DNA from: Alteromonas indica
GTDB lineage: Bacteria; Pseudomonadota; Gammaproteobacteria; Enterobacterales; Alteromonadaceae
DNA: 64,000 bases
NCBI GenBank assembly: GCA_003056425.1
Contig: PYVY01000010.1
Span: forward strand, 62,001 to 126,000
Reading direction: 5' to 3'
A program made the position numbers and the translations under genes. Positions 25,153 through 35,390 of the stretch are shown one piece after another (the first letter of the stretch is position 1; every line of letters starts with the position of its first letter). Below the pieces are notes generated by a model, which was not told where the DNA came from, made no database searches, and saw only the letters and a list, made by a program, of their open reading frames with translations.

Positions 25153-26490
25153 GTGACAAACACTACTCAAATGAACGGTATTAAAGCGCATCAGCATTTG
25201 CTGGCGCTCGCCTTGCCAATGATTCTGGCCAATATTACCACACCACTGCTGGGCTTAGTGGATACTGCGGTGATGGGCCATATGGACTCAGCCGCCATGC
25301 TGGCGGGCGCTTCAATAGCCGCGCTGATCCTAACCCAAATATACTGGGTTTGCGGCTTTTTACGTATGTCTACTACCGGGCTCAGTGCGCAAGCCCGAGG
25401 TCAGGCGCCTAATTCTTACGAACCTGCCCGCGTATTGTATCAGGCCATGGGCCTGGCGCTACTGCTGGGTGGGGCATTAGTGCTTTTACAGTGGCCCGTG
25501 CTGTACGCTGGTTTATCACTGGCTGACCCATCGCCAGAGGTTGCCGGGTACGTAACTGCTTACTTCGACGTTCGGGTGTGGGGCGCTCCCGCCGCGCTAT
25601 TGAATTTAGTTCTGGTAGGCTGGTTGGTCGGACAACAGCGCACCCGGGCCGTGATGTTTATTCAGATTGCCGGCAATCTTATCAATGGTGTGCTTGATTT
25701 ATGGTTTGTGCTGGGGCTGGGTATGTCTGTACAGGGGGTTGCCCTGGCCAGTGTTATTGCCGAGGTCTTTATGGCGGGGGCGGGCGTCTTAGTCGCGTTG
25801 AAAATAGTTGGTTTTGAACCGGTGCAATGGCACTGGTTCAACGCTGCCGCCCGTCGTATTTTACTAAAACTAAACAGTGATATGTTGCTGCGTAACCTGG
25901 CGTTACAGCTATGCCTGGCCTTTTTGACCCTTCAAGGCGCCCGTTACGGAGCAACAGCAGCAGCCATCAATGCAGTACTCATGCAGTTTTTTGTACTAAT
26001 TGCACTGGGTTTAGATGGTATTGCGTATGCGGTTGAGGCCTTGGTGGGTGAAGCGGCGGGGAACAAAAATCGCGCCGCGGTCATGGCCCATACCCGACGC
26101 GGCCTGATTTGGTCCAGCGCCTTTGCTGCGTGTTATGGGCTCATATTTTGGCAAGGCGGGCCTGCTATTATCGGCTTGTTAACCGATTTGCCTGGCCTCT
26201 ATCAAGCCGCACTCCCTTATTTGCCTTTGATGATCATATTGCCGCTGGTAGGGCACTGGTGCTTTTTATTTGATGGGGTATTTGTGGGGCTTACCCGTTC
26301 ACAGGCTATGCGCGATACCATGATAATCAGCGCGCTGGGCGTGTTCTTTCCGGTATGGTGGTGGTGCAGAGAGGCGGGGAATCCAGCCCTGTGGTATGCA
26401 TTGCTGGCGTTTTTACTGGCGCGGGGCATAACGATGGCCGCCGTATTGTGGATCCTCAATCATCGCCGCGCCGTGATCGCCGCGGATTAA
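25153..26490 (+). CDS. dinF: MATE family efflux transporter, DinF-like
   Basis: 445 aa with twelve membrane helices. The start 'LALALPMILANITTPLLGLVDTAVMGH' and 'LRMSTTGLSAQARG' are typical of the DinF branch of MATE transporters, which export cationic or other compounds using Na+ or H+. The start is uncertain: GTG 25153 or ATG 25171, neither with a clear ribosome site. In E. coli dinF follows lexA and is SOS-controlled; here it lies far from lexA and I see no CTG-N10-CAG box upstream. Its 3' end overlaps the convergent small gene by 35 bases. Confidence 0.88.
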   Translation: MTNTTQMNGIKAHQHLLALALPMILANITTPLLGLVDTAVMGHMDSAAMLAGASIAALILTQIYWVCGFLRMSTTGLSAQARGQAPNSYEPARVLYQAMGLALLLGGALVLLQWPVLYAGLSLADPSPEVAGYVTAYFDVRVWGAPAALLNLVLVGWLVGQQRTRAVMFIQIAGNLINGVLDLWFVLGLGMSVQGVALASVIAEVFMAGAGVLVALKIVGFEPVQWHWFNAAARRILLKLNSDMLLRNLALQLCLAFLTLQGARYGATAAAINAVLMQFFVLIALGLDGIAYAVEALVGEAAGNKNRAAVMAHTRRGLIWSSAFAACYGLIFWQGGPAIIGLLTDLPGLYQAALPYLPLMIILPLVGHWCFLFDGVFVGLTRSQAMRDTMIISALGVFFPVWWWCREAGNPALWYALLAFLLARGITMAAVLWILNHRRAVIAAD

Positions 26491-26725
26491 GCCCGCGAAT
26501 ACGGTGACAGAAAATACCCGCATAGCCTGCCATAGCCAGGCTAAACCCTAATAGCAAAATGGTAATACTGGCCCACTTCATTATCGGGTGGAGGGAGCCA
26601 CCCAAAATCAGCAGCGCTGCACCTACCATAAACAGCGCCAGGCCCCACTTAAAACGCCGCCAGCTTACCGGCAAAGAAAATCTTGCGGATAGCAGTGGCG
26701 GCGTGTTGTCGTCAGACTTATTCAC
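26456..26725 (-). CDS. Small two-helix membrane protein, unknown function
   Basis: 89 aa. Two hydrophobic helices (about 27-43 and 50-71) are separated by 'HPIMKWAS', with a basic C-terminus 'HRIRGLNPRRSRRGDD'. No family is recognised. It lies 31 bases downstream of nfuA on the same strand and its last 35 bases overlap the end of dinF. The start codon context is weak. It is probably a real gene, given its regular membrane topology and its fit in the gap, but this is not certain. Confidence 0.6.
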   Translation of the reverse strand: MNKSDDNTPPLLSARFSLPVSWRRFKWGLALFMVGAALLILGGSLHPIMKWASITILLLGFSLAMAGYAGIFCHRIRGLNPRRSRRGDD

Positions 26726-26755
26726 ACTATAGCCTGTTAGCTGGCTACATTATGC

Positions 26756-27334
26756 TTAGTAATAAGAATGTTCCCCAGCTTGGTGCTCAGTGGCATCTTT
26801 TACGCCTTTAAGCTCACCAGCAAATTGTTCGATCATCTGCTTCTCGATACCTTCTTTGAGCGTAACGTCGACCATTGAACAACCATTACAACCACCACCA
26901 AACTGCAGTACGGCGTAGCCATCTTCAGTGATTTCAGCCAACATAACTTTACCACCATGGCTGGCCAGCTGTGGATTGATTTCCGCCTCAATCATATAGG
27001 TTACCCGTTCTACCAACGGTGCATCGTCAGCAACCTTGCGAGCTTTTGCATTCGGTGCTTTCAAAGTCAGCTGAGAGCCCATCTGGTCGGTAACATAATC
27101 TATTTCAGCTTCTTCCAGATAGGGGGCGCTTTCTTCATCTACCACAGCACCAAAGCCATTGAATTCAAAACGCATATCGTTATCTTCAACCGCATTAGGC
27201 GGGCAGTAGGAAACACCGCATTCAGCTGAAGAGGTTCCTGGGTTTACGACGAATACACGGATATTAGTGCCGGATTCCTGTTTCTCCAGTAATTTTGCAA
27301 AATGAGCCTGAGCTTCTTCTGATATAGTGATCAT
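26756..27334 (-). CDS. nfuA: Fe/S biogenesis protein NfuA
   Basis: 192 aa, the usual length. An N-terminal A-type-like domain ('[19 protein letters not shown]', with '[10 protein letters not shown]') is joined to a C-terminal Nfu domain with the [4Fe-4S]-binding motif '[19 protein letters not shown]'. It carries clusters to target enzymes under oxidative or iron stress. In E. coli nfuA sits beside comF (gntX) and bioH; here the same three genes lie within 4 kb, with an M14 peptidase gene inserted between them. Confidence 0.97.
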   Translation of the reverse strand: MITISEEAQAHFAKLLEKQESGTNIRVFVVNPGTSSAECGVSYCPPNAVEDNDMRFEFNGFGAVVDEESAPYLEEAEIDYVTDQMGSQLTLKAPNAKARKVADDAPLVERVTYMIEAEINPQLASHGGKVMLAEITEDGYAVLQFGGGCNGCSMVDVTLKEGIEKQMIEQFAGELKGVKDATEHQAGEHSYY

Positions 27335-27464
27335 TACTATGTCCTGCGTTGAATCGTATTTGGGCGTTATAATAACAAATTTACCTGAGTAAAACAGTCA
27401 AGTATTGATGGCATTTTACTATCGGGTTAATTTAGCTTCACAACGATATATGGAAATTTGATTT

Positions 27465-30077
27465 ATGCGTAAGTGCGTTGCGCTGACCGGCCTTAAAAAC
27501 TTGCAATCCGTCCCGCTACTCCTTTTGTCACTGTTTATACTTGTCATAACACCTGACCAAGCGCAGGCTAAATCTACTCTTGAAGGGCGTACCGCCGCTC
27601 AGTTTCTACCGGCGGATACTCGTTATAACCCTGCTATCCCGACCCCTGAAGCCTATCTTGGGGCGAATGTCGGGCAGTGGCACGTTCGCCATGACCAGAT
27701 TGTTGGTTATATGACCTTACTGGCCAGCTTGTCCGATCGGATTAGCCTTACCCAAACCGGTCGTACCCATGAAAACCGACCCTTAATGTTGTTAACCATC
27801 ACCGCGGCGGCTAATCAACCGAAGCTGGCTACGCTGCGCCAACAACATTTGCAGGCAGTAGCGAGCGGCAGCCCGGAACCGCACGACGCACCTTTGATAA
27901 TGTACATGGGCTATAGCATTCATGGTAACGAGCCGTCAGGGGCCAATGCGGCGCTGCTGATTGCCTATTATCTGGCGGCAGGCCAAAGCGAGCGTATCGA
28001 TGCCTTGTTACAGAATAATATTGTGCTGTTAGACCCTGCTTTCAACCCTGATGGGTTATCACGGTTTGCGCAATGGGCAAATATGCATAAAGGGCAAAAT
28101 CTGGTGGCGGATTCTGCACACCGTGAGCACCGCGAGGGGTGGCCGTCGGGGCGTACTAACCACTACTGGTTTGATTTAAACCGGGACTGGCTGTTACTGG
28201 CTCATCCTGAATCACGAGCCCGAATTAATCAGTTTCACCGCTGGCGCCCTCATATCCTGACCGATTTCCATGAAATGGGCCCCGACAGTACCTATTTTTT
28301 TCAGCCGGGCGTGCCCAGCCGTAAAAACCCTCATACTCCAAACGGCAATGTTACCCTGACCGAAGCGCTAGCCAAGCATCATATAAAGGCCCTGGATAAT
28401 GCCGGGCAGCTGTATTTCTCGGAAGAAGGCTTTGACGATTTTTATTACGGCAAAGGGTCGTCTTACCCGGATTCTCTGGGCAGTATTGGAATCTTATTTG
28501 AACAAGCCAGTAGCCGTGGTCATCTGCAGGATACCCTTAACGGGCCGTTGGCTTTTAGCGATACAATCGCCAACCAGATCACCACAACCTTAAGTACCTT
28601 TGCCGGCGCCCTGGCCAACAAACCGGCGTTACTGACTTACCAAAAAGAGTTTGCCGAGGACACCCGCCAGCTTATTAGTGATGACGACAATTATGGCTAT
28701 GTTATCGCGCGTGATGCTGATACCGGCCGCTTTAATGCGATGCTAACGTTACTTAAGCAGCACCGTATTGCCTTCCAATGGCTGAACGAGGATATGCGCG
28801 TAGATCCCACGAACTACCGTGCTGGGCAAGCGATTTTTATTCCGGCGGATCAGCCTGCTTATCGATTGGTAAATTCCTTGTTTTCTACCCGGCAGTCATT
28901 TGCTGACAATACCTTTTACGATGTTTCAAACTGGAACTTGCCGCTTGCCTTCAATCTGGCCTACGGAGTAGTGGAAAAGGGGCAACGCCGCAAAGTGTCA
29001 GTAGGCTCGGCCCCGGCCCCGACGACCTTGCCGGAGGTTGCCGACCAGGCTTATGCCTATGCCATTGAATGGCATGACTATTACGCGCCAGCCCTGGTAC
29101 AACAGTTGTTAGACGAAAAGGTCAGTGTGCGGTCGGCCCCGGCCTCGTTTACGGCGACGTTAAGCCGTGGCGGCTCGCATCGTTTTGCTGCGGGCACCAT
29201 GATTATACCTACCCCTCTAGCACAACCGGCGCAGCTCACCTCGCTTTTGCGTACGGCGAGCAAAACCCATAATGTGGCGGTGTATTCGCTGGCCAGTGGA
29301 CATACTTCCGCCGGGCCGGATATCGGCAGCCGGGATATGCTCAATGTCACCCCGCCGAAAGTAATGATTGTGGGGGGTGTAGGCACCCGCGAATACGAAG
29401 TGGGCGAGGTGTGGCATTATTTAGATACCCGGGTAGGTCTGGCGGCCTCGATTGTGGAACAACAGCGGCTTGGCGCCACCAAGTTAAGTAACTACACGCA
29501 TATTATTCTGGCCAGCGGTAATTACAGCGGGCTATCTGAAAATACCCGGATAAAGCTTGAACGGTGGGTGCGAGCAGGCGGCATTTTAGTGGGGATGCGT
29601 ACGGCATTAAGGTTCTTCGACAAACAGCAGTGGCTTGATATTGATATTGTCAGAAGCGAAGTGATAGATAACGCGTTTTCTAAAAAAGGGCTGACCTTCG
29701 CCGACAAATCAGCCCGCTATGCAAAAAAACTAATTGCCGGCGCCGTGTATAACGCGGATGTCGATATTACTCATCCGTTGCTCTACGGCTATGAAGGTAA
29801 AACACTAGCGTTATTTAAAACCACCAATATGATTGTCAAAAGTGATAATTCTGTGTTCACTACCCCTGCGGTATACCAGCCACAGCCGTTAGTCGCTGGA
29901 TTCAGCGCCCAGGAGTTGGTGAAAATGATCAGCGGCAGCGCAGCGATAGTTGCCCAGCCGCTAGGCCAGGGGGTAGTTATCGGGTTTACCGACAATATTC
30001 ATTTTCGGGGTTATTGGTATGGTACTGACAAATTAATGAGCAACGCGTTATATCATTCGGTACACCTTAAACCTTAG
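27465..30077 (+). CDS. Secreted M14 family zinc carboxypeptidase-like protein
   Basis: 870 aa. A signal peptide ends near 'QAQAKS' (about residue 36). The M14 catalytic set is intact: 'SIHGNEPSGAN' (zinc ligands His153, Glu156), 'WFDLNRDW' (Asn239-Arg240 substrate clamp), 'LTDFHEMG' (third zinc His269) and 'GILFEQASSRG' (catalytic Glu). The C-terminal 500 residues include a domain with 'KVMIVGGVGTREYEVGEVW', which resembles the glutamine-amidotransferase-like module found in long bacterial M14 peptidases. It probably digests peptides in the periplasm or medium. It converges with comF, their stops overlapping by 11 bases. Confidence 0.9.
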   Translation: MRKCVALTGLKNLQSVPLLLLSLFILVITPDQAQAKSTLEGRTAAQFLPADTRYNPAIPTPEAYLGANVGQWHVRHDQIVGYMTLLASLSDRISLTQTGRTHENRPLMLLTITAAANQPKLATLRQQHLQAVASGSPEPHDAPLIMYMGYSIHGNEPSGANAALLIAYYLAAGQSERIDALLQNNIVLLDPAFNPDGLSRFAQWANMHKGQNLVADSAHREHREGWPSGRTNHYWFDLNRDWLLLAHPESRARINQFHRWRPHILTDFHEMGPDSTYFFQPGVPSRKNPHTPNGNVTLTEALAKHHIKALDNAGQLYFSEEGFDDFYYGKGSSYPDSLGSIGILFEQASSRGHLQDTLNGPLAFSDTIANQITTTLSTFAGALANKPALLTYQKEFAEDTRQLISDDDNYGYVIARDADTGRFNAMLTLLKQHRIAFQWLNEDMRVDPTNYRAGQAIFIPADQPAYRLVNSLFSTRQSFADNTFYDVSNWNLPLAFNLAYGVVEKGQRRKVSVGSAPAPTTLPEVADQAYAYAIEWHDYYAPALVQQLLDEKVSVRSAPASFTATLSRGGSHRFAAGTMIIPTPLAQPAQLTSLLRTASKTHNVAVYSLASGHTSAGPDIGSRDMLNVTPPKVMIVGGVGTREYEVGEVWHYLDTRVGLAASIVEQQRLGATKLSNYTHIILASGNYSGLSENTRIKLERWVRAGGILVGMRTALRFFDKQQWLDIDIVRSEVIDNAFSKKGLTFADKSARYAKKLIAGAVYNADVDITHPLLYGYEGKTLALFKTTNMIVKSDNSVFTTPAVYQPQPLVAGFSAQELVKMISGSAAIVAQPLGQGVVIGFTDNIHFRGYWYGTDKLMSNALYHSVHLKP

Positions 30078-30780
30078 CTTTTTTCCCCGGCGCGGGGGTC
30101 ACGGCCAGCGCCCACACCTGTATCTGTAAATGGGGGTGGGCGCGGCGCAGTAAATTGGCCAGGGCGTCCGCAGTACAACCGGTGGTCACCACGTCATCTA
30201 CAATTGCTACCCGGGTAACATTGGGCAACTCACTGATCGAAAAGGCTTGGCGTAGGTTAGTGAAGCGAGCTGAACGGTTGAGCCGATGTTGCGAAAGACC
30301 CCGGCGGCGTCGTGCCCACTGACGATATACCGGTATACTCAGTTCGCGGCCCAATACGCTAGCCAGTACCTCGGCCTGGTTAAACTGGCGCTGCCAGTAA
30401 CCGGTGGTACGCAGTGGCACCGGCAACAGTAATTCTGGCTGCATGGCCGTGGGTAATTGGCTACAGCTCTGGGCCAGCCATTGCCCCAGGATAGTGGCCA
30501 AACGCATATCGCCGTTAAACTTAAACCGGCTCACCATCTCATCAAATGGCCAGGCATAATAGCCGCAAGCCAGTAATAGCGAGTAGCCCGTATGCCGAAG
30601 GTGGCGCGCGATGGCAGGCCTTAGCAATAAATTTAGCGGCTGGGCATCAGCATAAAAAAACTGGGTATCATTTTTGCACCATTCACAGACTGGACCCAGG
30701 CTTGGTTGTTTGCATAACGCACATACGGTTACGGGAGAGACGGCCGATAACCAGCCCTTAATAAAAAATTTCACTGACAT
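30067..30780 (-). CDS. comF: ComF family phosphoribosyltransferase-like protein
   Basis: 237 aa from the ATG at 30780; a longer in-frame opening to 30984 would run into bioH and is rejected. The N-terminal zinc finger is 'CALCKQP...CEWCKND', then 'LLLPVPL' and 'RRRGLSQHRLNRSAR', then the PRPP-binding loop 'VAIVDDVVTTGCTADAL'. ComF proteins are needed for single-stranded DNA uptake in competence and are called GntX in E. coli. It is divergent from bioH with a 58-base shared promoter gap, the conserved gntX/bioH arrangement. Confidence 0.93.
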   Translation of the reverse strand: MSVKFFIKGWLSAVSPVTVCALCKQPSLGPVCEWCKNDTQFFYADAQPLNLLLRPAIARHLRHTGYSLLLACGYYAWPFDEMVSRFKFNGDMRLATILGQWLAQSCSQLPTAMQPELLLPVPLRTTGYWQRQFNQAEVLASVLGRELSIPVYRQWARRRRGLSQHRLNRSARFTNLRQAFSISELPNVTRVAIVDDVVTTGCTADALANLLRRAHPHLQIQVWALAVTPAPGKKAKV

Positions 30781-30838
30781 CGTAATGACGCTTTTCACCG
30801 ATACGCTTTGACAAGCTTTATTCAAAGGAATTTGTAGA

Positions 30839-31636
30839 GTGGTAGAGACTAACAGACCGACCGATTTATACACCCGTACAGATGGCACAGGAATCGACCT
30901 GGTATTGCTGCATGGGTGGGGGATGAACAGTGGCGTATTCTCCGAATTTGTACCCTTGCTAAGTAATGATTTCAGAGTAACCACGATCGATTTGCCTGGT
31001 TTTGGTGAAAACCACCAGCAAGTGCCAGCCCCCTATACGGTTGCTGCCCTGGCCGACATGATAGGCCAAGTATTACCCCAGCGCTGTATTATCGCGGGCT
31101 GGTCATTAGGCGGCCTTGTCGCGCAACAGCTGGCGGTAGATAAGCCTGATCAGATAACCGGTTTAATTACCTTAGCCTCAACCCCGCGGTTTATCGCCAG
31201 AGGCGGCTGGCCCGGCATTGCCGCAGACCTGCTGAGCCAATTCGAAGAGGAGTTATGCCGCGACTACCACAAAACCCTGGAGCGTTTTTTAACGATTCAG
31301 GCAATGGGTAGCGAAACCGCCCGGCAGGATATAAAAACCATAAAACGTCAGGTTACTGCGTATCCAAATCCGTCCCAGGTTGCCCTGGCAGCTGCCTTAA
31401 AGCTGCTGTCAGAAGAGGACTTACGCACCACTATTGGGCGTATTAGCCAGCCTACGCTACGAGTTTATGGACGGCTAGACAGTTTGGTTCCCACCAGCGC
31501 TATAGATATGGTTTGTGCTTTACAGCCTGCATCTGATGCTGTGGTGCTATCCAAGGCAGCCCATGCGCCATTTATTTCACATCCTAACCAGTCTGCAGAG
31601 ATTATTCGCCAGTTTATCCTGAACCAGCCTGCCTGA
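30839..31636 (+). CDS. bioH: Pimeloyl-ACP methyl ester esterase BioH
   Basis: 265 aa, GTG start with AAAGGAA 9-13 bases upstream. Alpha/beta hydrolase: oxyanion 'LVLLHGWGMNSGVF', nucleophile elbow 'IIAGWSLGGLVAQ' (Ser89), acid in 'RVYGRLDSLVP' and His in 'KAAHAPFISHP'. It hydrolyses pimeloyl-ACP methyl ester to end pimelate synthesis for biotin. Identity is strengthened by the divergent comF gene. No bioC or other biotin gene lies in the window. Confidence 0.95.
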   Translation: MVETNRPTDLYTRTDGTGIDLVLLHGWGMNSGVFSEFVPLLSNDFRVTTIDLPGFGENHQQVPAPYTVAALADMIGQVLPQRCIIAGWSLGGLVAQQLAVDKPDQITGLITLASTPRFIARGGWPGIAADLLSQFEEELCRDYHKTLERFLTIQAMGSETARQDIKTIKRQVTAYPNPSQVALAAALKLLSEEDLRTTIGRISQPTLRVYGRLDSLVPTSAIDMVCALQPASDAVVLSKAAHAPFISHPNQSAEIIRQFILNQPA

Positions 31637-31726
31637 GATTGCTAAGCGGATATCTGGCTCCGATAAACTTTTACTTTTGCCCTGTTATGGTCAATAATTA
31701 ACCATGAGAGGGTAGAGGTGGTTATT

Positions 31727-32059
31727 GTGAACAGTATTATTGCTAATTCTATGAATACGGCTATCGTGGGGGCCCGCCAGGGTTTAGATAAAGCGTCGAG
31801 TGGCATTACACAGGCGTCGATAAATATTGCCCAGCGTTCAGCCCAAACCACCCTTGAAGAACAAGGGCCGGGCCAGGTTCTGGCTAATGCCTCATTACAG
31901 GGTTTAAAAAATGTTCGGGCGGTACTCCCTACCGCAGAGCGCTCTGTGACCGATGACCTGGTTTCACTAAAGTTAAACAGCATCAACGCGCAGGCTTCTG
32001 CAAAAGTGGTTGATGTGGCCAATGATACGGTTGGCCGGATAATCGACATATTGGCCTGA
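31727..32059 (+). CDS. Small protein of unknown function, flagellin/rod-like helical
   Basis: 110 aa from the GTG at 31727, with AGAGG 8 bases upstream; an upstream GTG at 31718 adds three codons but has poorer spacing. The sequence starts 'MNSIIANSMNTAIVGARQGL' and alternates Ala/Ser/Gln-rich helices, ending 'VANDTVGRIIDILA'. The N-terminus resembles the start of flagellar rod, hook or flagellin-like proteins, but no family can be assigned. It lies 4 bases before the SprA-like gene, so the two form an operon. Confidence 0.6.
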   Translation: MNSIIANSMNTAIVGARQGLDKASSGITQASINIAQRSAQTTLEEQGPGQVLANASLQGLKNVRAVLPTAERSVTDDLVSLKLNSINAQASAKVVDVANDTVGRIIDILA

Positions 32060-32063
32060 TACG

Positions 32064-32936
32064 ATGAATATCGTTACGCCTATACCTACTGCGTTTGCTC
32101 TACCTACCGCCAATTTCAATACCGAAGCCGCCCGTCGGGATAATCTGCTGCGTGACACTATTCCGGCGGCGACTGAGTCTGAAAAAGGTGCCCAGCAACA
32201 AGGGCTAGGCGCAGAGGCTGACCGCGCCAGAACGCCGGGCCAAAAGCCCGCGCCAGTGACTTATGAAAAACCGCAGGCTGGCAATACCAATACCGGGCAA
32301 ACCGATACCGGGCAGACACAGGCAAATCATCAGGATAACGGCACAGATCAAAGCGCGGGCCGTGAAAATGCTTCTGATCAACAGCAAAAGCAGCAGGCTG
32401 AAGAACGGCAAATAGCGCAACTTAAGCAGCGCGATCAGGAAGTAAGAACACACGAACAAGCCCATGCTGCGGTGGGGGGGCAATATGCTTCAGCGCCGCA
32501 GTATGAGTATGAAACCGGGCCGGACAATAAACGCTATGTGAGCGACGGAGAGGTGGGGATTGATGTAGCGAAAGCCGCTACAGCGCAGCAAACTATTGAA
32601 AAAATGACGCAGGTGCGACGGGCTGCACTGGCGCCAGCTGAACCTTCAGCACAAGATTTAAAAGTAGCTAATGAAGCTGCCAACCAGTTGCAACAAGCGC
32701 GTAGCGATGTAGCAAAAGAGCAAGCTCAAACCCCTGCTGCAGCACTGTTTTCGGAAATTGACAGCTTGCTTTCTGGCGAGCCCTCGCGTCGCACAACGGA
32801 GCATGCATTAGACCCGGTACAACTAGACCGCTCGGGGTACGATGAGGCGGGTATGCAGCAAAAAATGCTGCAAATTCAACTTACCTACCGTAATACCTTT
32901 ACCTCACGAGACGCCGGCTTCTCGGCCAGCGCCTAA
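32064..32936 (+). CDS. SprA-related putative metalloprotease family protein
   Basis: 290 aa. Residues 1-140 are low-complexity, rich in Gln, Asn, Thr, Gly and Ala. The conserved core then reads 'LKQRDQEVRTHEQAHAAVGG' with a His-Glu-Gln-Ala-His (HExxH) motif, followed by 'YETGPDNKRYVSDGEVGIDV' and 'TIEKMTQVRRAALAPAEPS', the signature of the SprA-related family (Pfam SprA-related). HExxH suggests zinc protease activity, but none is established for the family to my knowledge. It ends with a predicted helix 'MQQKMLQIQLTYRNTFT'. It forms a pair with the small upstream gene. Confidence 0.85.
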   Translation: MNIVTPIPTAFALPTANFNTEAARRDNLLRDTIPAATESEKGAQQQGLGAEADRARTPGQKPAPVTYEKPQAGNTNTGQTDTGQTQANHQDNGTDQSAGRENASDQQQKQQAEERQIAQLKQRDQEVRTHEQAHAAVGGQYASAPQYEYETGPDNKRYVSDGEVGIDVAKAATAQQTIEKMTQVRRAALAPAEPSAQDLKVANEAANQLQQARSDVAKEQAQTPAAALFSEIDSLLSGEPSRRTTEHALDPVQLDRSGYDEAGMQQKMLQIQLTYRNTFTSRDAGFSASA

Positions 32937-33032
32937 CCACCAAATTTAACTACAATATAAATAGCAAATAGCCTGGCGGCTTTTATTGCTGCTGTGTATC
33001 GACCGCTAGTCTACCCAGCGGTCGCCAGCGTT

Positions 33033-35390
33033 TTACTTATCTTTTGCTTTAGCGAAGGCATCGGCAAAGGCATTGCCCATAGCGCCATTGGCAGGCTGGG
33101 ACGCACGTTGAGGTTTCCCACCTGGTTTGTTGCCCGGCTTTGACCCCGGTCTACCGCCCGCATTTGCGCCCTTAGCATTTTTGCCTGCGTGGTTTGTGGC
33201 CCGCGCTTGTTTAGGTGCCCCGGGGGTGTCGTCCAGGCGCATAGAAAAAGATATACGCTTACGCGCCACATCAACTTCCATCACTTTGACTTTTACAATA
33301 TCTCCCGCTTTAACCACTTCCCTGGGGTCGGCGATGAACTTGTCGGTTAAGGCTGAGATATGTACCAAGCCATCCTGGTGAACGCCAACATCAACGAACG
33401 CGCCAAAATTAGCTACATTACTTACCACGCCTTCCAGAATCATGCCCGGTTGTAAGTCGCTAATGGTGTCGACACCTTCTTTAAAGGTGGCGGTTTTAAA
33501 CTCGGGGCGGGGATCCCGACCAGGTTTGTCCAGTTCACTGATGATATCGCGTACCGTGGGTAAACCCACTTCGTCACTGGTGAACGTCTCTGGCGATAAT
33601 TTTTTCAGTAATTCGGTATTGCCGATAAGATCGTTCACCGCCACCTGGGTTTGCGCGACGATAGCATCAACCACACTATAGGATTCAGGGTGAACAGATG
33701 ATTTATCGAGTGGGTTTATCCCGCTAAAAATACGCAAAAAGCCCGCTGCTTGTTCAAACGCTTTGGGGCCCAGCCGCTCAACCTTTAGCAGGGCTTTACG
33801 GTCGTCGAAGGCGCCGTGAGTATCACGAAACTGAACAATATTGTGGGCTAGCGTACGATTAAGACCAGAGACATAGCTAAGCAGGGCCGGTGAGGCTGTA
33901 TTTAAATCTACCCCTACCGCGTTTACACAGTCTTCGATAACCCGATCCAAAGACTTACCCAGCTGACTCTGACTGACATCGTGTTGGTACTGGCCTACAC
34001 CAATCGCTTTTGGCTCAATTTTAACCAGTTCCGCCAACGGATCCTGCAACCGCCGGGCGATAGATACCGCGCCACGAAGCGATACATCCATACCTGGCAG
34101 TTCTTTGGATGCCAGCTCAGAGGCAGAGTACACCGAGGCGCCGGCTTCGCTTACCATAATTTTCTGAGCTTTGACGGTTTCATCTGCTTTGAGCATATCA
34201 GCCACCAGCTTGTCGGTTTCCCGCGAACCGGTACCATTGCCAATACTGATAAGTTCTACTTTGTACTGCTTACACAGGTTAGCCAATGTACGAAGTGACT
34301 TATCCCATTGGTTCTGGGGGGCGTGGGGGAAAATAGTGTTCGTCGCCAGTACCTTTCCGGTTTTATCTACAATGGCAATTTTTACGCCGGTACGCATACC
34401 CGGGTCCAGGCCCATGGTGGTTTTCGCGCCGGCGGGTGCCGCCATCAATAGGTCGTTCAGGTTCTTGGCAAAAACGCTGATGGCTTCTTCTTCGGCTTGT
34501 TCGCGCAAGCTACTGAATAGCTCGGTTTCCATGTGTAAACCAATCTTTATTTTCCAGGTCCACTGCACCACTTGCTGCATAAACGCATCAGCGGGGCGAC
34601 CCCGATCCATTATGCCGTAATGCTGCGCAATGATATGCTCGCAATGAGAGGGGGCCTGAGGATCTTCGCGTTGCGGATCGGCATTTATCTGGATGCTAAG
34701 CACGCCTTCATTGCGCCCCCTGAACATGGCCAGTGCGCGATGCGAAGGTACATTTTTTAGCTTTTCAGAATGGGCAAAGTAATCTTTATACTTTTGCGCT
34801 TCTTTTTCCTTGTCCTTGACTACAGTACTATCAATAAATGCATGGTCGTGCAGATATTGTCTTATTTTACCCAATAAGGCGGCATCTTCGGCAAAGCGCT
34901 CCATTAAAATGAAACGGGCACCTTCCAAAGCGGCTTTTTCATCGGGCACATTCTGCTCGGTATTGATGTAAGTGGCTGCCAGGCTTTGCGGTTCGGAATC
35001 CGCATTGGTAAATAGCGCATCGGCCAACGGTTCAAGGCCGGCTTCAATAGCAATTTGCCCTTTGGTACGCCGACGAGGCTTATACGGCAGGTACAAGTCT
35101 TCCAGAGTAGTTTTACTTTCAGCTTGTTCTATCAGGCTTTTTAACTCGCCGGTGAGTTTGCCCTGCTCTTCAATGGATTTCACGATAACGGCTTTGCGGT
35201 CGCTAAGTTCACGCAAATACGTAAGCCGCTGTTCCAATGTACGTAACTGAGTATCGTCCAGGCCCTGGGTTGCCTCTTTACGATAACGGGCAATAAAGGG
35301 CACGGTAGCACCGCTATCCAGTAACGATACGGCGGCTTCTACCTGAGCCGGTTTAACAGTGAGCTCAGTGGCAATGGTGTTTATGATCAT
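33033..35390 (-). CDS. tex: Transcription accessory protein Tex (RNA-binding)
   Basis: 785 aa from ATG 35390, where the conserved N-terminus '[20 protein letters not shown]' begins; an in-frame ATG at 35432 adds 14 residues unlike the family. Domains in order: N-terminal helical Tex domain ('[17 protein letters not shown]'), YqgF-like domain ('[19 protein letters not shown]'), helix-hairpin-helix repeats ('[19 protein letters not shown]') and an S1 RNA-binding domain ('[19 protein letters not shown]'). A 70-residue Gly/Lys/Pro/Ala-rich tail follows. Tex affects transcription and RNA handling and is essential or toxin-related in some species. GreB lies nearby, as in E. coli. Confidence 0.96.
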   Translation of the reverse strand: MIINTIATELTVKPAQVEAAVSLLDSGATVPFIARYRKEATQGLDDTQLRTLEQRLTYLRELSDRKAVIVKSIEEQGKLTGELKSLIEQAESKTTLEDLYLPYKPRRRTKGQIAIEAGLEPLADALFTNADSEPQSLAATYINTEQNVPDEKAALEGARFILMERFAEDAALLGKIRQYLHDHAFIDSTVVKDKEKEAQKYKDYFAHSEKLKNVPSHRALAMFRGRNEGVLSIQINADPQREDPQAPSHCEHIIAQHYGIMDRGRPADAFMQQVVQWTWKIKIGLHMETELFSSLREQAEEEAISVFAKNLNDLLMAAPAGAKTTMGLDPGMRTGVKIAIVDKTGKVLATNTIFPHAPQNQWDKSLRTLANLCKQYKVELISIGNGTGSRETDKLVADMLKADETVKAQKIMVSEAGASVYSASELASKELPGMDVSLRGAVSIARRLQDPLAELVKIEPKAIGVGQYQHDVSQSQLGKSLDRVIEDCVNAVGVDLNTASPALLSYVSGLNRTLAHNIVQFRDTHGAFDDRKALLKVERLGPKAFEQAAGFLRIFSGINPLDKSSVHPESYSVVDAIVAQTQVAVNDLIGNTELLKKLSPETFTSDEVGLPTVRDIISELDKPGRDPRPEFKTATFKEGVDTISDLQPGMILEGVVSNVANFGAFVDVGVHQDGLVHISALTDKFIADPREVVKAGDIVKVKVMEVDVARKRISFSMRLDDTPGAPKQARATNHAGKNAKGANAGGRPGSKPGNKPGGKPQRASQPANGAMGNAFADAFAKAKDK

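Noticed and set aside
25123..25170. SOS box before dinF
   Set aside because: No CTG-N10-CAG pattern occurs in the 48 bases between the divergent starts.
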